Source: Ligilactobacillus aviarius subsp. aviarius DSM 20655 (GTDB lineage Bacteria; Bacillota; Bacilli; Lactobacillales; Lactobacillaceae). From it: DNA of 64,000 bases. The stretch is from contig NZ_AYZA01000022.1 of assembly GCF_001436315.1 (NCBI RefSeq), positions 62,447 to 126,446 of the forward strand, in the 5' to 3' direction. A program made the translations under genes and the position numbers. Positions 26,261 through 36,206 of this stretch are shown one piece after another (within the stretch, counting starts at the first letter, position 1; each line of letters starts with the position of its first letter). The notes below the pieces were generated by a model. It had not been told where the DNA came from. It did no database searches and saw nothing but the letters and a program-made list of their open reading frames with translations.

Positions 26261-26291
26261 AAAAGCTGCGATTTTAAGTCGCGGCTTTTTT
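26261..26291 (+). terminator. fba terminator
   Basis: AAAGCTGCGA and TCGCGGCTTT arms are followed by a T run. Confidence 0.85.
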
Positions 26292-26327
26292 GTTGTCTTT
26301 GATTTGAGGATAAATTAAACATAAAAA

Positions 26328-26360
26328 TTAAGGTCACGGGATAAACCCATGACCTTAATT
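26328..26360. terminator. Terminator downstream of asnB
   Basis: TTAAGGTCACGGG pairs with CCCATGACCTTAA (one mismatch), with A/T flanks. It is probably used by the minus-strand asnB. Confidence 0.65.
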
Positions 26361-26371
26361 CAATTATTCAA

Positions 26372-28261
26372 TTAAATTTCTTCAACAGCTGGTTTTTCAC
26401 CATCATTGATGAAGTATACCTTGTACCATGTTAAGAACGTGTAAACATTCCAAATTTGCTTCCGGCTGTCGTTCTTACCATCATAGTAATCATCGAGCAT
26501 CTTAAGCAATTTGTCTTGCTTGAAGAATTCCTTAACGTAATCTTGTGAGAATTCATTCCGCACGATCTTGTAGTACTTTTCTTCGTGTAACCAGTCCCGA
26601 ATAGGAGTTGGGAAACCAAGTTTTTCACGGTTGTACCATTCTTTTGGTAAGTGGCGTTTAGCAGCTTGCCGGAATGCATACTTCGTGTTCTTTGAGTTGA
26701 TCATGTACTTGGTTGGAACCTTTTCTGAAACCTTGGCAACTTCGACATCAAGGATCGGAACCCGGGCTTCAAGGGAAGCGGCCATTGTCATCTTATCAGC
26801 CTTTAATAAGATATCGCCAGGCATGAAGTGGTGCAAGTCAAGGTATTGCATCTTCCGGATTTCAGCAGTTTGGTCTTCAACCTTTTCGTATGTTGGGCCA
26901 ATGATTTGTTGAATCGTTGGTGCGTCTTGATAATCGGCTTGCAAGAATTCGGTTGCTTCTTCCGGTTCAAAGACCCGTGAATCACCGATGAAGAAATCTT
27001 CAGCAGGGGCGATTGATGTGTACAAGTGAGCCTTGCCGTGGAAGTTCTTATCCCGAATTGAATCAGCAATTTTCTTCCGGGCCTTGCGTGGCAACTTCTT
27101 TAATGCTTCAGCAATCAACCGGATCATCCGTGACTTGGTCCAGAAACCGTATGCTTGGTAACCACCGAATAATTCGTCAGCACCTTCACCACTCATGACC
27201 ACCTTAACATCCTTGGCAGCAAGTTTTGACAAGAAGAACAATGGAATGCATGAGAAGTTTGAATCTGGTTCATCAAGGAAGTATTGAATTTGAGCAAAGT
27301 GACTGAATGCGTCATTGGCATCAATCGTTTCGGACTTCATGTTTGTTCCTAATTCCTTTGCCAAATCTTCCGCATCGTTGATTTCGTTAACCTTTCCGCG
27401 GTCAAAACCAACTGAGTATGTTGTATGTGGCTTCAGAACTGAAGCAACGTAACTTGAGTCAACTCCACTTGAAAGGAAAGCTCCGGTTTTAACTTCCTTA
27501 TCAGTGATTGAGTGGGCCTTTACTGATTCAACAACGGCATTGTCGATTTCATCAGTAATTTCACCTAATGATTCGTTTGAAGGTTGAGCCTTGTAATCGA
27601 AGTATTGGTGAATGTCCATTGTCCCATCACGATAGATGAAGTAATGACCTTCCTTCAATTTATATACACCCTTGAAGAATGTTTCATTCAATGCTGAGTA
27701 TTGGAATGTCATGAACGGTTTCAAGGCTTGCTTATTAAGTTCTTTCTTAAAGCCTGGGTGACGCAAGAAACTCTTGATTTCAGAACCATACATGAAGGTA
27801 TCACCCATTTGAGTGTAGTAAAATGGCTTGATTCCGAATGGATCACGCGCACCAAAAAGTTCCTTTGTCTTGAAGTCGTAAATTACGAATGCAAACATTC
27901 CGCGTAATTTTTTCAAAATGTCTGTTCCGTATTCTTCATACCCGTGAAGGATAACTTCCGTGTCAGTATGCGTTGTAAATTCGTGTCCAGCAGCAACAAG
28001 TTCATCACGGAGTTCTTGGAAGTTATAAATTTCACCGTTAAATGTGATGACCTTTGATTTGTCTTCGTTAAAAATCGGTTGCTTACCTTCGTGGACATCG
28101 ATAATGCTTAACCGCCGCATTCCGATGGCAACATTTTCGTCAACGACTTGACCGCCGCTATCGGGACCACGGTGTTTGATTGCATCCATCATTTTAGTTA
28201 AAATGGGGCGTTTTTCATCAGCACCCATTGAATCATTTATGAATCCTGTAATTCCACACAT
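26372..28261 (-). CDS. asnB: Asparagine synthase (glutamine-hydrolysing)
   Basis: The start is ATG 28261 so that the nucleophile Cys is residue 2 (MCGITGF); the TTG six bases earlier would mask it. The 629 residues have an N-terminal class II glutaminase domain (RGPDSGG, NGEIYN, TDTEVIL) and a C-terminal synthetase with SSGVDSS (264-270) and SGEGADELFGGY. It makes asparagine from aspartate; in lactobacilli some homologues amidate cell-wall precursors instead. AAAGGA lies eight bases upstream. Confidence 0.92.
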   Translation of the reverse strand: MCGITGFINDSMGADEKRPILTKMMDAIKHRGPDSGGQVVDENVAIGMRRLSIIDVHEGKQPIFNEDKSKVITFNGEIYNFQELRDELVAAGHEFTTHTDTEVILHGYEEYGTDILKKLRGMFAFVIYDFKTKELFGARDPFGIKPFYYTQMGDTFMYGSEIKSFLRHPGFKKELNKQALKPFMTFQYSALNETFFKGVYKLKEGHYFIYRDGTMDIHQYFDYKAQPSNESLGEITDEIDNAVVESVKAHSITDKEVKTGAFLSSGVDSSYVASVLKPHTTYSVGFDRGKVNEINDAEDLAKELGTNMKSETIDANDAFSHFAQIQYFLDEPDSNFSCIPLFFLSKLAAKDVKVVMSGEGADELFGGYQAYGFWTKSRMIRLIAEALKKLPRKARKKIADSIRDKNFHGKAHLYTSIAPAEDFFIGDSRVFEPEEATEFLQADYQDAPTIQQIIGPTYEKVEDQTAEIRKMQYLDLHHFMPGDILLKADKMTMAASLEARVPILDVEVAKVSEKVPTKYMINSKNTKYAFRQAAKRHLPKEWYNREKLGFPTPIRDWLHEEKYYKIVRNEFSQDYVKEFFKQDKLLKMLDDYYDGKNDSRKQIWNVYTFLTWYKVYFINDGEKPAVEEI

Positions 28262-28444
28262 AATCAAATTCCTTTCTTATATATGAACGAATTATATCGC
28301 TATTACTGTAAATAATAAAGCAAATTTCAATTGTTGCAACCATTAAATCGAAATCTTGGCGATTTATTAAGGAACTTCGGCCGTCTTTTAACGGCGAAAT
28401 ATGCTAAAATATCAATATTAAGTGATTGAAAGGACGGAATTGAT

Positions 28445-28702
28445 ATGGCAGAGGGAAAACGCCGGTTTAAGGTTCAAATTGACGGCGAAGAATTTACGAT
28501 TATTGGGAAGAGTACCCCTGAACACATGAATGCGGTAATGGAAGTTGCAAACCAAGAATTGGCAACGATCAAAAAAATGATGCCATCCCTTTCGGAAAAG
28601 AAGGCCGCATTACTTTTAGCAATCAACGCAGTTTCAGATCAATTGGAAAAGCAGGAAGAATTAGATAAATTGCAACGGAAGATTGAAGATCAAACAAACT
28701 AG
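28445..28702 (+). CDS. zapA: Cell division protein ZapA
   Basis: The 85-residue protein has the ZapA start KRRFKVQIDGEEFTIIGKSTPEHM followed by a helical coiled-coil tail. It bundles FtsZ protofilaments. AAGGACGG precedes ATG 28445. It is first in the operon zapA-cvpA-mutS2, a conserved Lactobacillales arrangement. Confidence 0.9.
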   Translation: MAEGKRRFKVQIDGEEFTIIGKSTPEHMNAVMEVANQELATIKKMMPSLSEKKAALLLAINAVSDQLEKQEELDKLQRKIEDQTN

Positions 28703-28710
28703 GTGATTAA

Positions 28711-29220
28711 ATGTTAACGTTAATTATCGTTTTATTGTTGATTTTAGCTTTTCGATTTGGACTTAAACGCGGTCTTTTAATGACCCTTTTAAGTGTTGCG
28801 GGCTATGTCATTGTTTTTTTACTTGCAGTCTTTTTAGCCAAACCGATGGGCGCAGCTTTAGCAACGATGATGCCGGCACTCTGGAAAAATTCGATTTTTT
28901 CAGGAATGTTTTATAACGTGCTTGCATTTTGGATCATTGCAATTGTCGGCAGTATTATTTATCGCTTTTTAGCACGGACAGTCAACGGAATTACCAAGTT
29001 ACCATTAATTTCGCAGGTTAACGCCTTGGCGGGGGCAGCCTTATCAACGATTTTAATGTACGTGGTAATTTTCTTTGCGCTGTTATTGATGGCAGCGTGG
29101 CCAAGTCAAAACGTGCGGGCCACGGTTCAACAATCGCCGGTTGCTGAATGGATTTTAAAGAAAACACCAGTGATCTCACAGCAGATAATGAATGATTATA
29201 ATGATCAAAATCAATTCTAG
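28711..29220 (+). CDS. cvpA: CvpA family membrane protein
   Basis: The 169 residues have four hydrophobic segments (about 1-20, 25-48, 70-92, 105-130) and the conserved start TLIIVLLLILAFRFGLKRGLLMTL. CvpA is linked to envelope homeostasis, and to colicin V export in E. coli. It is eight bases after zapA and 14 before mutS2. Confidence 0.88.
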   Translation: MLTLIIVLLLILAFRFGLKRGLLMTLLSVAGYVIVFLLAVFLAKPMGAALATMMPALWKNSIFSGMFYNVLAFWIIAIVGSIIYRFLARTVNGITKLPLISQVNALAGAALSTILMYVVIFFALLLMAAWPSQNVRATVQQSPVAEWILKKTPVISQQIMNDYNDQNQF

Positions 29221-29234
29221 AAGGGAGGAGCAGC

Positions 29235-31595
29235 ATGAATAGCAAAATTTTAAAGACATTAGAGTACGACAAAATTCGGCAACAAATCGCGGAATACACG
29301 GTAACTGAAAATGGTAAGAAGCTTGTTGAACGGATGAAACCGCAAAGCGATTATGACCGAATTGATGAATTATTAGACGAAACCCAGGACGGAGCAGATA
29401 TTTTGCGGTTGAAGGGCGGAATTCCAATGCCAAAACTGCTTGATATTCGAATGCAGTTGAAACGCCTTGAAATTGGTGCAACCTTGAACGGCAAGGAACT
29501 TGCGATGATTGCAAAGGTTTTACGGGCAACGAACGCCGTTAAGGCTTTTTTCCGCGAATTGCTTGATGATGAAGTGGTTTTACAGCGTCTTTATGATTTA
29601 AATGATCAGCTTGAAACTTTACCGGATGTTGCCAAACGGTTATTAAATTCAATCGAAGGCGACGGGCATGTGACGGACGATGCGTCGAGCTTATTAAAGA
29701 GTTTACGACGGCAAATTGAAAATACGGAAGCCGAGATTCGGGATAAACTTTCAAGCCTGACGCGCGGAAGCAAGTCAAAATATTTAAGCGATTCGCTGGT
29801 TACGATTCGGAACGACCGTTATGTAATTCCGGTCAAAGCTGAAAATCGCGGTCAATTTGGCGGGGTCGTTCACGATCAAAGTGCTTCAGGGCAAACCCTA
29901 TTTATCGAACCGCAAGCAATTGTCGATTTGAATAACCGGTTGAAGCAGCAACAATTAGCTGAAAAAGAAGAAATTCAACGGATTTTGCGCGAATTGTCCG
30001 AACTGATCGCCCCGTATACGAATGAACTTTCTGAAAATGCGTGGATTTTAGGCCGGATGGACTTTATTAATGCCAAGGCCCAGTATGCTCACGAAATTAA
30101 GGCAACGTTGCCGGAAATTTCAGCTGAAAATGACATTTATTTGCGCCAAGCATGGCACCCGCTCCTTGATCCGAAGACGGTGGTTAAAAATGACATTTCG
30201 CTTGGCAAAGATTATCAGGCAATCGTCATCACCGGACCCAACACTGGTGGGAAAACCATCACGTTAAAGACCTTAGGATTGATTCAATTGATGGGACAAT
30301 CTGGCCTATTTATCCCAGCAGCTGAAGAAAGTCGGATCGGTGTTTTTGATGAAGTGTTTGCTGACATTGGTGATGAACAGTCGATTGAACAAAGTTTGAG
30401 TACCTTTTCATCACACATGACCAACATTGTTGATATTTTGAAGCATATTACTTCCCAATCACTGGTTTTATTCGATGAATTAGGTGCCGGAACTGATCCG
30501 CAGGAAGGAGCAGCTTTGGCGATTGCGATTTTGGATGCCGTGGGGGCTGAAGGAAGTTATGTCGTGGCAACGACCCACTATCCCGAATTGAAGGCTTATG
30601 GTTATGAACGGCCGCAAACAATTAACGCGTCAATGGAGTTTGATAGTGAAACTTTACAACCGACATATCATCTGTTGATTGGAATTCCAGGACGCAGTAA
30701 CGCATTCGACATTTCGCAACGCCTTGGATTGCCGGAAATGATCGTTCAGTCTGCCCGGCAATTAGTGGCGCAAGACAGCCAAGACTTAAATGAAATGATT
30801 GCTGATTTGGTCAAAAAACGGCATGATGCAGAAGAAAAGCAGGTCTTTTTCAAGAAACATTTGAAAGAAGCCGAAAAATTGCATCATGATTTGGAAAAGG
30901 GCTTTGAAAAATTTGAAAGCCAAAAAGAAAATCAGTTGAATCATGCTAAACAACAGGCTAACCAAATCGTAAACGATGCTCAACGCAAGGCAGATCAGAT
31001 CATTGCCGATTTACGGAAAATGCGGACGCAAAGTGCAAGTGCCGTTAAGGAGAATGAATTGGTCGATGCGAAAACGAAGCTGAATAAGTTGGAACAGCCA
31101 ATTAACCTTAAAAAGAACAAGGTTTTGCGGCGGGCTAAAAGCCAAAAAGAATTTCATGTTGACGATGACGTGCTGGTCAAATCATACGGTCAGCGGGGAG
31201 TCTTGCTCCGGAAAGTTGATGACCATCATTGGGAAGTTCAGCTTGGAATTTTGAAGATGAAAATTGATACGGATGATCTTGAAAAGGTTAAGGTTGATGA
31301 TCAACCCGCAACGCATGCCAATGTAAGTGTTAAGCGCAGTACGTCATCAGGACTATCAACGAGTCTTGATCTTCGGGGACAGACAAAAGAAGAAGCTTTG
31401 ATGAGTGTTGACCGATACATCGATTCAGCATTGCTTGCTGGTTATCCATCAGTAACGATTATTCATGGAAAGGGAACGGGAGCTTTACAACAAGCGATCA
31501 AACAGTACCTTTCAACGAACCCATCCGTCAAGAGCTTTAATTATGCATCGCCGAATGCGGGTGGCGATGGCGCAACGATTGTGAACTTTAAGTGA
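29235..31595 (+). CDS. mutS2: Endonuclease MutS2
   Basis: The 786-residue MutS paralogue lacks mismatch-recognition domains. It has Walker A GPNTGGKT (334-341), FDELGAGTDPQEGAAL and a C-terminal Smr nuclease domain from about residue 709 (LDLRGQTKEEA, IIHGKGTGALQ). It acts in suppression of recombination and in rescue of collided ribosomes. The thioredoxin gene that often follows is absent; a terminator lies at 31595-31625. Confidence 0.95.
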   Translation: MNSKILKTLEYDKIRQQIAEYTVTENGKKLVERMKPQSDYDRIDELLDETQDGADILRLKGGIPMPKLLDIRMQLKRLEIGATLNGKELAMIAKVLRATNAVKAFFRELLDDEVVLQRLYDLNDQLETLPDVAKRLLNSIEGDGHVTDDASSLLKSLRRQIENTEAEIRDKLSSLTRGSKSKYLSDSLVTIRNDRYVIPVKAENRGQFGGVVHDQSASGQTLFIEPQAIVDLNNRLKQQQLAEKEEIQRILRELSELIAPYTNELSENAWILGRMDFINAKAQYAHEIKATLPEISAENDIYLRQAWHPLLDPKTVVKNDISLGKDYQAIVITGPNTGGKTITLKTLGLIQLMGQSGLFIPAAEESRIGVFDEVFADIGDEQSIEQSLSTFSSHMTNIVDILKHITSQSLVLFDELGAGTDPQEGAALAIAILDAVGAEGSYVVATTHYPELKAYGYERPQTINASMEFDSETLQPTYHLLIGIPGRSNAFDISQRLGLPEMIVQSARQLVAQDSQDLNEMIADLVKKRHDAEEKQVFFKKHLKEAEKLHHDLEKGFEKFESQKENQLNHAKQQANQIVNDAQRKADQIIADLRKMRTQSASAVKENELVDAKTKLNKLEQPINLKKNKVLRRAKSQKEFHVDDDVLVKSYGQRGVLLRKVDDHHWEVQLGILKMKIDTDDLEKVKVDDQPATHANVSVKRSTSSGLSTSLDLRGQTKEEALMSVDRYIDSALLAGYPSVTIIHGKGTGALQQAIKQYLSTNPSVKSFNYASPNAGGDGATIVNFK

Positions 31596-31625
31596 AGGTG
31601 TGATTTGATCACACCTTCTTTTTTT
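31595..31625 (+). terminator. mutS2 operon terminator
   Basis: AAGGTGTGAT and ATCACACCTT arms with TTCTTTTTTT. Confidence 0.85.
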
Positions 31626-31703
31626 CAATGCTTTATCTTGTACTTTTTCATTAAAAAAGCGTAACTTAATAATTGGAAATGAATATAGGAAGAGGTAAGA
31701 TGA

Positions 31704-32687
31704 ATGATTGATGTTACTTTACTTGGAACGGGTGGCAGTATTCCGCTTCCAGATCGTTACTTATCATCAGCAATTATTGAATATAAAGGCCGGAAAATTT
31801 TGATGGATGCCGGTGAAGGAACTGGCGTTTCAATGCGGGCTGTTCGGAGCGGATTCAAATCTCTTGATGTAATTTGCATTACGCACCTGCATGGGGATCA
31901 CGTTATTGGGTTACAAGGAATTTTAGGAACGACCAGCAATACTGGCCGGACAGAACCAATCACGATCATTGGGCCAAAAGGAATCAAAGATGTTATGAAA
32001 GGCTTCCGGGTCATCATGCCGTGGTTAAATTACGACATTAACATTATTGAAGACCCAACTCCAGGTGAACCAATTGTAATCAACAACAAGTACATTCACG
32101 GTGAATTGTCAATTTCAGCTTTGCCAGTTAAGCATACACGGCCGAACTTTGCATACCGGGTTGACTTAAAACGGGAACCAAAATTTGACCCGCAAAAGGC
32201 AAAGGCTAACGAAGTTCCACAACGCATCTGGGGGGATTTGCAACGCGGTCAAAAACCAGTTGAATACGAAGGCAAGACCTACACTCCAGACATGGTTCTT
32301 GGCGAAGCACGGAAAGGCATGCGGGTCAGCTGGGTAACTGATACGCGGCCAACCCCTGAAATCCCAGGATTCATTGAAGGTTCAGATTTACTTTTGAGCT
32401 GTGCAAACTTCGGTTCAAATGACGATACCGAAAAGGCAAAGAACAAGATGCACATGACATTTGCTGAAGCAGCAACGCAAGCAAAGAAGGGCCACGTTAA
32501 GGAAATGGTCTTGACCCACTTCTCACAAGCAATGCGTGATCCTGAAAAGTATGTGAAGAACGCAACGGATATCTTCCCGAACACGGTTATCGGAAAGGAT
32601 CACATGCACTTTACATTAAATTACGATCAAGACTTTGCTGAACCAACAATGATTGAAGAAAAAGCTGATACAAAAGAAAATGATTAA
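31704..32687 (+). CDS. Ribonuclease Z-like metallo-beta-lactamase-fold protein
   Basis: The 327 residues have an N-terminal LLGTGG strand, the metal motif H61-L-H-G-D65-H66, HTRPNFAYRV, a TDTRPTPE segment (canonical GDTRP) and LTHFS. The order matches RNase Z, which trims tRNA 3' ends. HEATF is replaced by SCANF and the final HST by HMT, so it may be a divergent paralogue acting on another substrate. Confidence 0.75.
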   Translation: MIDVTLLGTGGSIPLPDRYLSSAIIEYKGRKILMDAGEGTGVSMRAVRSGFKSLDVICITHLHGDHVIGLQGILGTTSNTGRTEPITIIGPKGIKDVMKGFRVIMPWLNYDINIIEDPTPGEPIVINNKYIHGELSISALPVKHTRPNFAYRVDLKREPKFDPQKAKANEVPQRIWGDLQRGQKPVEYEGKTYTPDMVLGEARKGMRVSWVTDTRPTPEIPGFIEGSDLLLSCANFGSNDDTEKAKNKMHMTFAEAATQAKKGHVKEMVLTHFSQAMRDPEKYVKNATDIFPNTVIGKDHMHFTLNYDQDFAEPTMIEEKADTKEND

Positions 32688-32700
32688 TTTCGATTAAAGC

Positions 32701-32738
32701 AAAAAATGCGGTAGTTAGAGATGACTATCGCATTTTTT
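32701..32738. terminator. Terminator
   Basis: AAAAAATGCGGTAGT pairs with ACTATCGCATTTTTT. Confidence 0.8.
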
Positions 32739-32841
32739 AATATTAATACTTTTTGGCACATAAAATGCGAATTATATTTCGAATAATGATCATTTTTGTT
32801 AATATAAATTAAAAGGAGAATTTAAAGGAGATTAAAAAAAT

Positions 32842-33726
32842 ATGGTTTGTATATTGGCGGCTCTAATATCGTCAACTTCTAGAGGTGTAATTAGTGTAAT
32901 CGATCGCTATCAAATGGGTTATCGTAAAGGAAATTTACTGGTTGTTAACTTTATTAATAATATCTTAGCAACGTTTTTGGCAACGTTGGTTCTTATTGTT
33001 TTACAGCATGTAGTTTCATTGGATTTTTTGTTATTGCCACAACAATGGTTCAGAATAATTATTTATGCATTGCTAGTACAACTTGTTGCATATGGTTATA
33101 GTTATTTATACCGTCACTTACCGTTAATTGATGCGGTAATTTCAGGAAAGATTTCGGATCTGTTTATTCCGATTGCGTTAGCCTTTACAACTTCTTATTT
33201 TAGTTTTAAACAATATTCTGTTTCAGTGATTTCAACTTTACTAGTTGGCTTACTTGCTTTTTCTCCTAGTACTAAAAAGACTAATTTTAAAACGTGGGTG
33301 AGGGGAATCTTAGTGATTGTGCCATTGTTGACGATTCAGTCGGCTTTCTCTCCGCTTTTGGTTGATCGTATTCATGGAATCCCAGAATTAATGGGTTTTA
33401 CGATCATCACAATTTATTTGCGCCTTGTGATTTCGTTTATTTCATTATTCACACGTCCAAAAAACAAATTGATCAATAAAGAGTCAATGAAAATTGGAAA
33501 AACGGTGGTGGCAGTTTACGGATTACGTTCAGTGCTTACGATCGCGGCTCAAATATCATTTACGATTGCAACGTCTTCCAAAACATCTGGCATTGCATGG
33601 GTTCTTTTAAACATGACATCACTTTACGGTGTTGTTTTTGGAAGTTGGATTCTCAAAGAAAAAATTGGAAAGTTTGATGTTCTTGTACTTTTAGTTGTAA
33701 CGGTGATGACTTTGTTGACGAGATAG
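32842..33726 (+). CDS. EamA/DMT-type transporter-like membrane protein
   Basis: The 294 residues have about ten hydrophobic segments and end with a helix pair typical of the drug/metabolite transporter fold (WILKEKIGKFDVLVLLVVTVMTL). The substrate is unknown. It is AT-rich relative to its neighbours and faces the IclR gene, forming a small accessory patch. AAAGGAG precedes ATG 32842. Confidence 0.7.
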   Translation: MVCILAALISSTSRGVISVIDRYQMGYRKGNLLVVNFINNILATFLATLVLIVLQHVVSLDFLLLPQQWFRIIIYALLVQLVAYGYSYLYRHLPLIDAVISGKISDLFIPIALAFTTSYFSFKQYSVSVISTLLVGLLAFSPSTKKTNFKTWVRGILVIVPLLTIQSAFSPLLVDRIHGIPELMGFTIITIYLRLVISFISLFTRPKNKLINKESMKIGKTVVAVYGLRSVLTIAAQISFTIATSSKTSGIAWVLLNMTSLYGVVFGSWILKEKIGKFDVLVLLVVTVMTLLTR

Positions 33727-33745
33727 ATTTTTGAAAATAAAAAAA

Positions 33746-33776
33746 ACTAACTGTGAATTAACAGTTAGGCTGAAAG
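33746..33776 (-). terminator. Terminator on the minus strand
   Basis: CTAACTGT and ACAGTTAG arms are followed on the minus strand by eight T. It probably ends the transcript from the IclR and antitoxin-remnant side. Confidence 0.55.
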
Positions 33777-33805
33777 TTATTAGGTTAAGATGGACCTTTA
33801 CTTTT

Positions 33806-33925
33806 TCAAATTTCGGATACGGCAATTACACTTTTTAATTTTAATATTTCATTGTCAAATTCTTCTTTTAATTCTAGATTCTTGAGTTGTTCATCTAAAT
33901 AATTTTTAAATTGGATATTACTTAT
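33806..33925 (-). pseudogene. Remnant of an XRE/HigA-type antitoxin
   Basis: A 39-codon minus-strand frame reads SNIQFKNYLDEQLKNLE then FDNEILKLKSVIAVSEI, close to the N-terminus of small XRE antitoxins (FxxYLxEQLKDPEFKxEY). The start position now reads ATA where ATG is expected, and a stop cuts it before the helix-turn-helix. No toxin partner is seen. The rest of 33727-34015 holds only a terminator. Confidence 0.45.
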
Positions 33926-34015
33926 AATTACTCTTTTCTTATATTAAGCATGCTGAAAATAATTTTTGATATTGTTAATGCAAATCTTAATTGTAATTAT
34001 ACAGTCCAAATATAA

Positions 34016-34747
34016 TTAGAACAATCGATTACTAATAGTTAATGCTGTTGTTTTCATCTGATGGGCAAGCGTTTTAATCATTGAACGTTTCAATTCATTT
34101 GTGTTACCAGCCATTCCAAGAGTAGCAACACATTTACCCTTTACAATTATTGGAACACCGACACAACGGTGGCCTATTTGAGTTTCTTCATCATCGATGA
34201 CATACCCTTGATCATGAATAATTTGAAGATTACTTATGAATGTGTTCATATCGGTTATTGAATTAACCGTACTTTTTCTCAAGTGGATTTTGCGAAGCAT
34301 TTTAAGTAATTCATCGATGTCAAGATAAGCTAGCGCACATTTCCCCATTGCATTGGTATTCAAGGGACGTTTTTCGCCAAGAATTTTATAATCTTCAGGG
34401 TGATCCTTTCGGGAAATTATTTGTGAATAGGTAATGTTTTCACCGGTAGGAATACCAATATATGCGGATAGATTAAATTTTTCTACTAGAGGTTTTATGT
34501 ACGGAATTACAGACCAATCTAAAATTTTATTGTCAGGTTGAAGTAGATTAAAATTACAATTCATATAGTATTTGTTGTCAGATTTACACACTATTTCGTA
34601 TTCGCATAGGGTATACAGTAACCTAAAAGCAGTGGTTTTACTTATTCCAGTTTTACTAGAAACTTCGGCTAATGAAAGTCCATCCGAATCAGCTAAAAAT
34701 AGTAATATGTCAAGCCCTTTAGCGAGTGTTTTTGAAATATAATCCAT
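34016..34747 (-). CDS. IclR family transcriptional regulator
   Basis: The start is ATG 34747 (MDYISKTLAKG) with GAGGTGA upstream; a GTG at 34756 lies inside that site. The 243 residues have an N-terminal winged HTH (about 18-60: LSLAEVSSKTGISKTTAFRLLYTL) and a C-terminal GAF-like effector domain with NTNAMGKCALAYL and CVGVPI. It may control the facing EamA-like transporter or genes elsewhere. The ligand is unknown. Confidence 0.85.
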   Translation of the reverse strand: MDYISKTLAKGLDILLFLADSDGLSLAEVSSKTGISKTTAFRLLYTLCEYEIVCKSDNKYYMNCNFNLLQPDNKILDWSVIPYIKPLVEKFNLSAYIGIPTGENITYSQIISRKDHPEDYKILGEKRPLNTNAMGKCALAYLDIDELLKMLRKIHLRKSTVNSITDMNTFISNLQIIHDQGYVIDDEETQIGHRCVGVPIIVKGKCVATLGMAGNTNELKRSMIKTLAHQMKTTALTISNRLF

Positions 34748-34891
34748 GTAATTCACCTCATTGAGATGTTATAACACTTCAAATAAATATCAAAATTTTT
34801 GTATTAAATTTCATTATGTGAAACAAAATTTGAGAAATTTTTCTTTACTTTAATGTTTATTGAATAAACGATGGAATTTTAAACGGTATAA

Positions 34892-34926
34892 AAAATAATG
34901 CCGTTCTCTTTCAAGAATGGCATTAA
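34892..34926. terminator. Terminator downstream of the YslB gene
   Basis: AATGCCGTTCT and AGAATGGCATT arms flanked by A and T runs. Confidence 0.75.
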
Positions 34927-34934
34927 TTTTATCA

Positions 34935-35468
34935 TTAATCTTCTTTATCAGAATCAACCTTTTGGGCTTCTTTTTGAATTTTATCAAATTCAATCATTGA
35001 GAATGGCTCGACATCCGTGCTTTCTGGTTGAACGGGGGCATGTGAATCAATGATGACGTTGATGGTAACAACGTCCTTTTTGTCGTCTGTCTTTTCGACC
35101 TTTGCTTCAGTGGTGAAGTTGCTATGTAACTGGAACGTTTCAGCGATAAAGCCGGCTTCAAGTTGGAAGTCGGGCTTTTCCGTTGCGCCAAACCGGACCT
35201 TGACCGGTTCACCGCTTAATTCAAAGGTGTGTTCTTCTTTCTTTGACTTGGTGTGGGTCAATGTTCCCCAACCGGCATATTCAAAGAACAAACGCAAATC
35301 ATTATCGGTTGCAAGCAATAATTTACGCGCCAAAAGTTTTCCGGCCCAATACATGATATCGTCGTTATTACCAACAAGTGATGGAATCAAAACGTCGCGC
35401 AAAAGTTCACTGCCGAGTGTGGTTCCGGTTTGATGACCTAATACTTGATTATAAAAGTCTTTTTTCAT
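34935..35468 (-). CDS. YslB family protein (DUF2507)
   Basis: The 177 residues begin MKKDFYNQVLGHQTG and contain SLVGNNDDIMYWAGKLLARKL, GWGTL and a beta-rich centre, the pattern of DUF2507. A C-terminal acidic tail (about 150-177) is extra. Function unknown. It is transcribed divergently from the nucleotide pyrophosphatase gene. Confidence 0.78.
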   Translation of the reverse strand: MKKDFYNQVLGHQTGTTLGSELLRDVLIPSLVGNNDDIMYWAGKLLARKLLLATDNDLRLFFEYAGWGTLTHTKSKKEEHTFELSGEPVKVRFGATEKPDFQLEAGFIAETFQLHSNFTTEAKVEKTDDKKDVVTINVIIDSHAPVQPESTDVEPFSMIEFDKIQKEAQKVDSDKED

Positions 35469-35587
35469 AATTAAGCTCCTCTAAACTTATCGTTATGTCT
35501 AATTATACCTTTTTAAAGGTAAAAATTCTTACTAATTTGGAAAATCAATGATAGAATAAGGATAAATTTAAGAGATGGGGAATCAAA

Positions 35588-36190
35588 ATGCCGAAGATTT
35601 TAATTGCAACCAAAAATCCAGGAAAAGCACGTGAATATCGCAAAATCTTTGAACCAAAGGGCTTTGAAGTGACAACGTTGTTGGATCTTGATGCGGATCA
35701 AGTTCCAGCAATTGATGAAAATGGGAGTAGCTTTGCTGAAAATGCATTAATTAAGGCAAATGCCCTAATGAATGTTACGCATGCGACGGTTTTAGCTGAC
35801 GATTCAGGATTATGTGTTGACGCCTTGGATGGGGCACCGGGAATTCATTCAGCTCGGTATGCGGGAGACCATGATGATGTTGCAAACCGCAAAAAATTGC
35901 TTGAAGCATTAGAAGGTGTTCCGGCAGATAAATGGACAGCTCATTTTCACACATCAATCGTGGTTGTTCATCCTGACAAGGCACCGCTTGAAGTCAGTGG
36001 TGAAGCATTTGGTCGGATTCTTGATCACGAAACCGGCAGTGATGGGTTCGGCTATGATCCGTTGTTTTATTCAAACGATTTGCAAAAGTCATTTGCCGAA
36101 GTTTCCGTTGACGAAAAGAATCGGGTCAGTCATCGGGGCAAAGCAGTGAAGAAATTAATGGCTGAGTTCGATAATTGGTGGCAAGATTAA
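35588..36190 (+). CDS. rdgB: XTP/dITP diphosphatase (RdgB/HAM1)
   Basis: The 200-residue house-cleaning enzyme hydrolyses non-canonical purine triphosphates. Motifs: ATKNPGKAREY, SFAENALIKA, DDSGLCVDAL, SARYAG, SDGFGYDPLF and SHRGKA. It precedes a small membrane protein by 16 bases, so the two are probably cotranscribed. Confidence 0.94.
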   Translation: MPKILIATKNPGKAREYRKIFEPKGFEVTTLLDLDADQVPAIDENGSSFAENALIKANALMNVTHATVLADDSGLCVDALDGAPGIHSARYAGDHDDVANRKKLLEALEGVPADKWTAHFHTSIVVVHPDKAPLEVSGEAFGRILDHETGSDGFGYDPLFYSNDLQKSFAEVSVDEKNRVSHRGKAVKKLMAEFDNWWQD

Positions 36191-36206
36191 TTAAGGAATG
36201 AATTGA

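Noticed and set aside
35050-35433. 127-codon plus-strand ORF opposite yslB
   Set aside because: Shadow of the conserved DUF2507 gene; serine-rich with no ribosome site.
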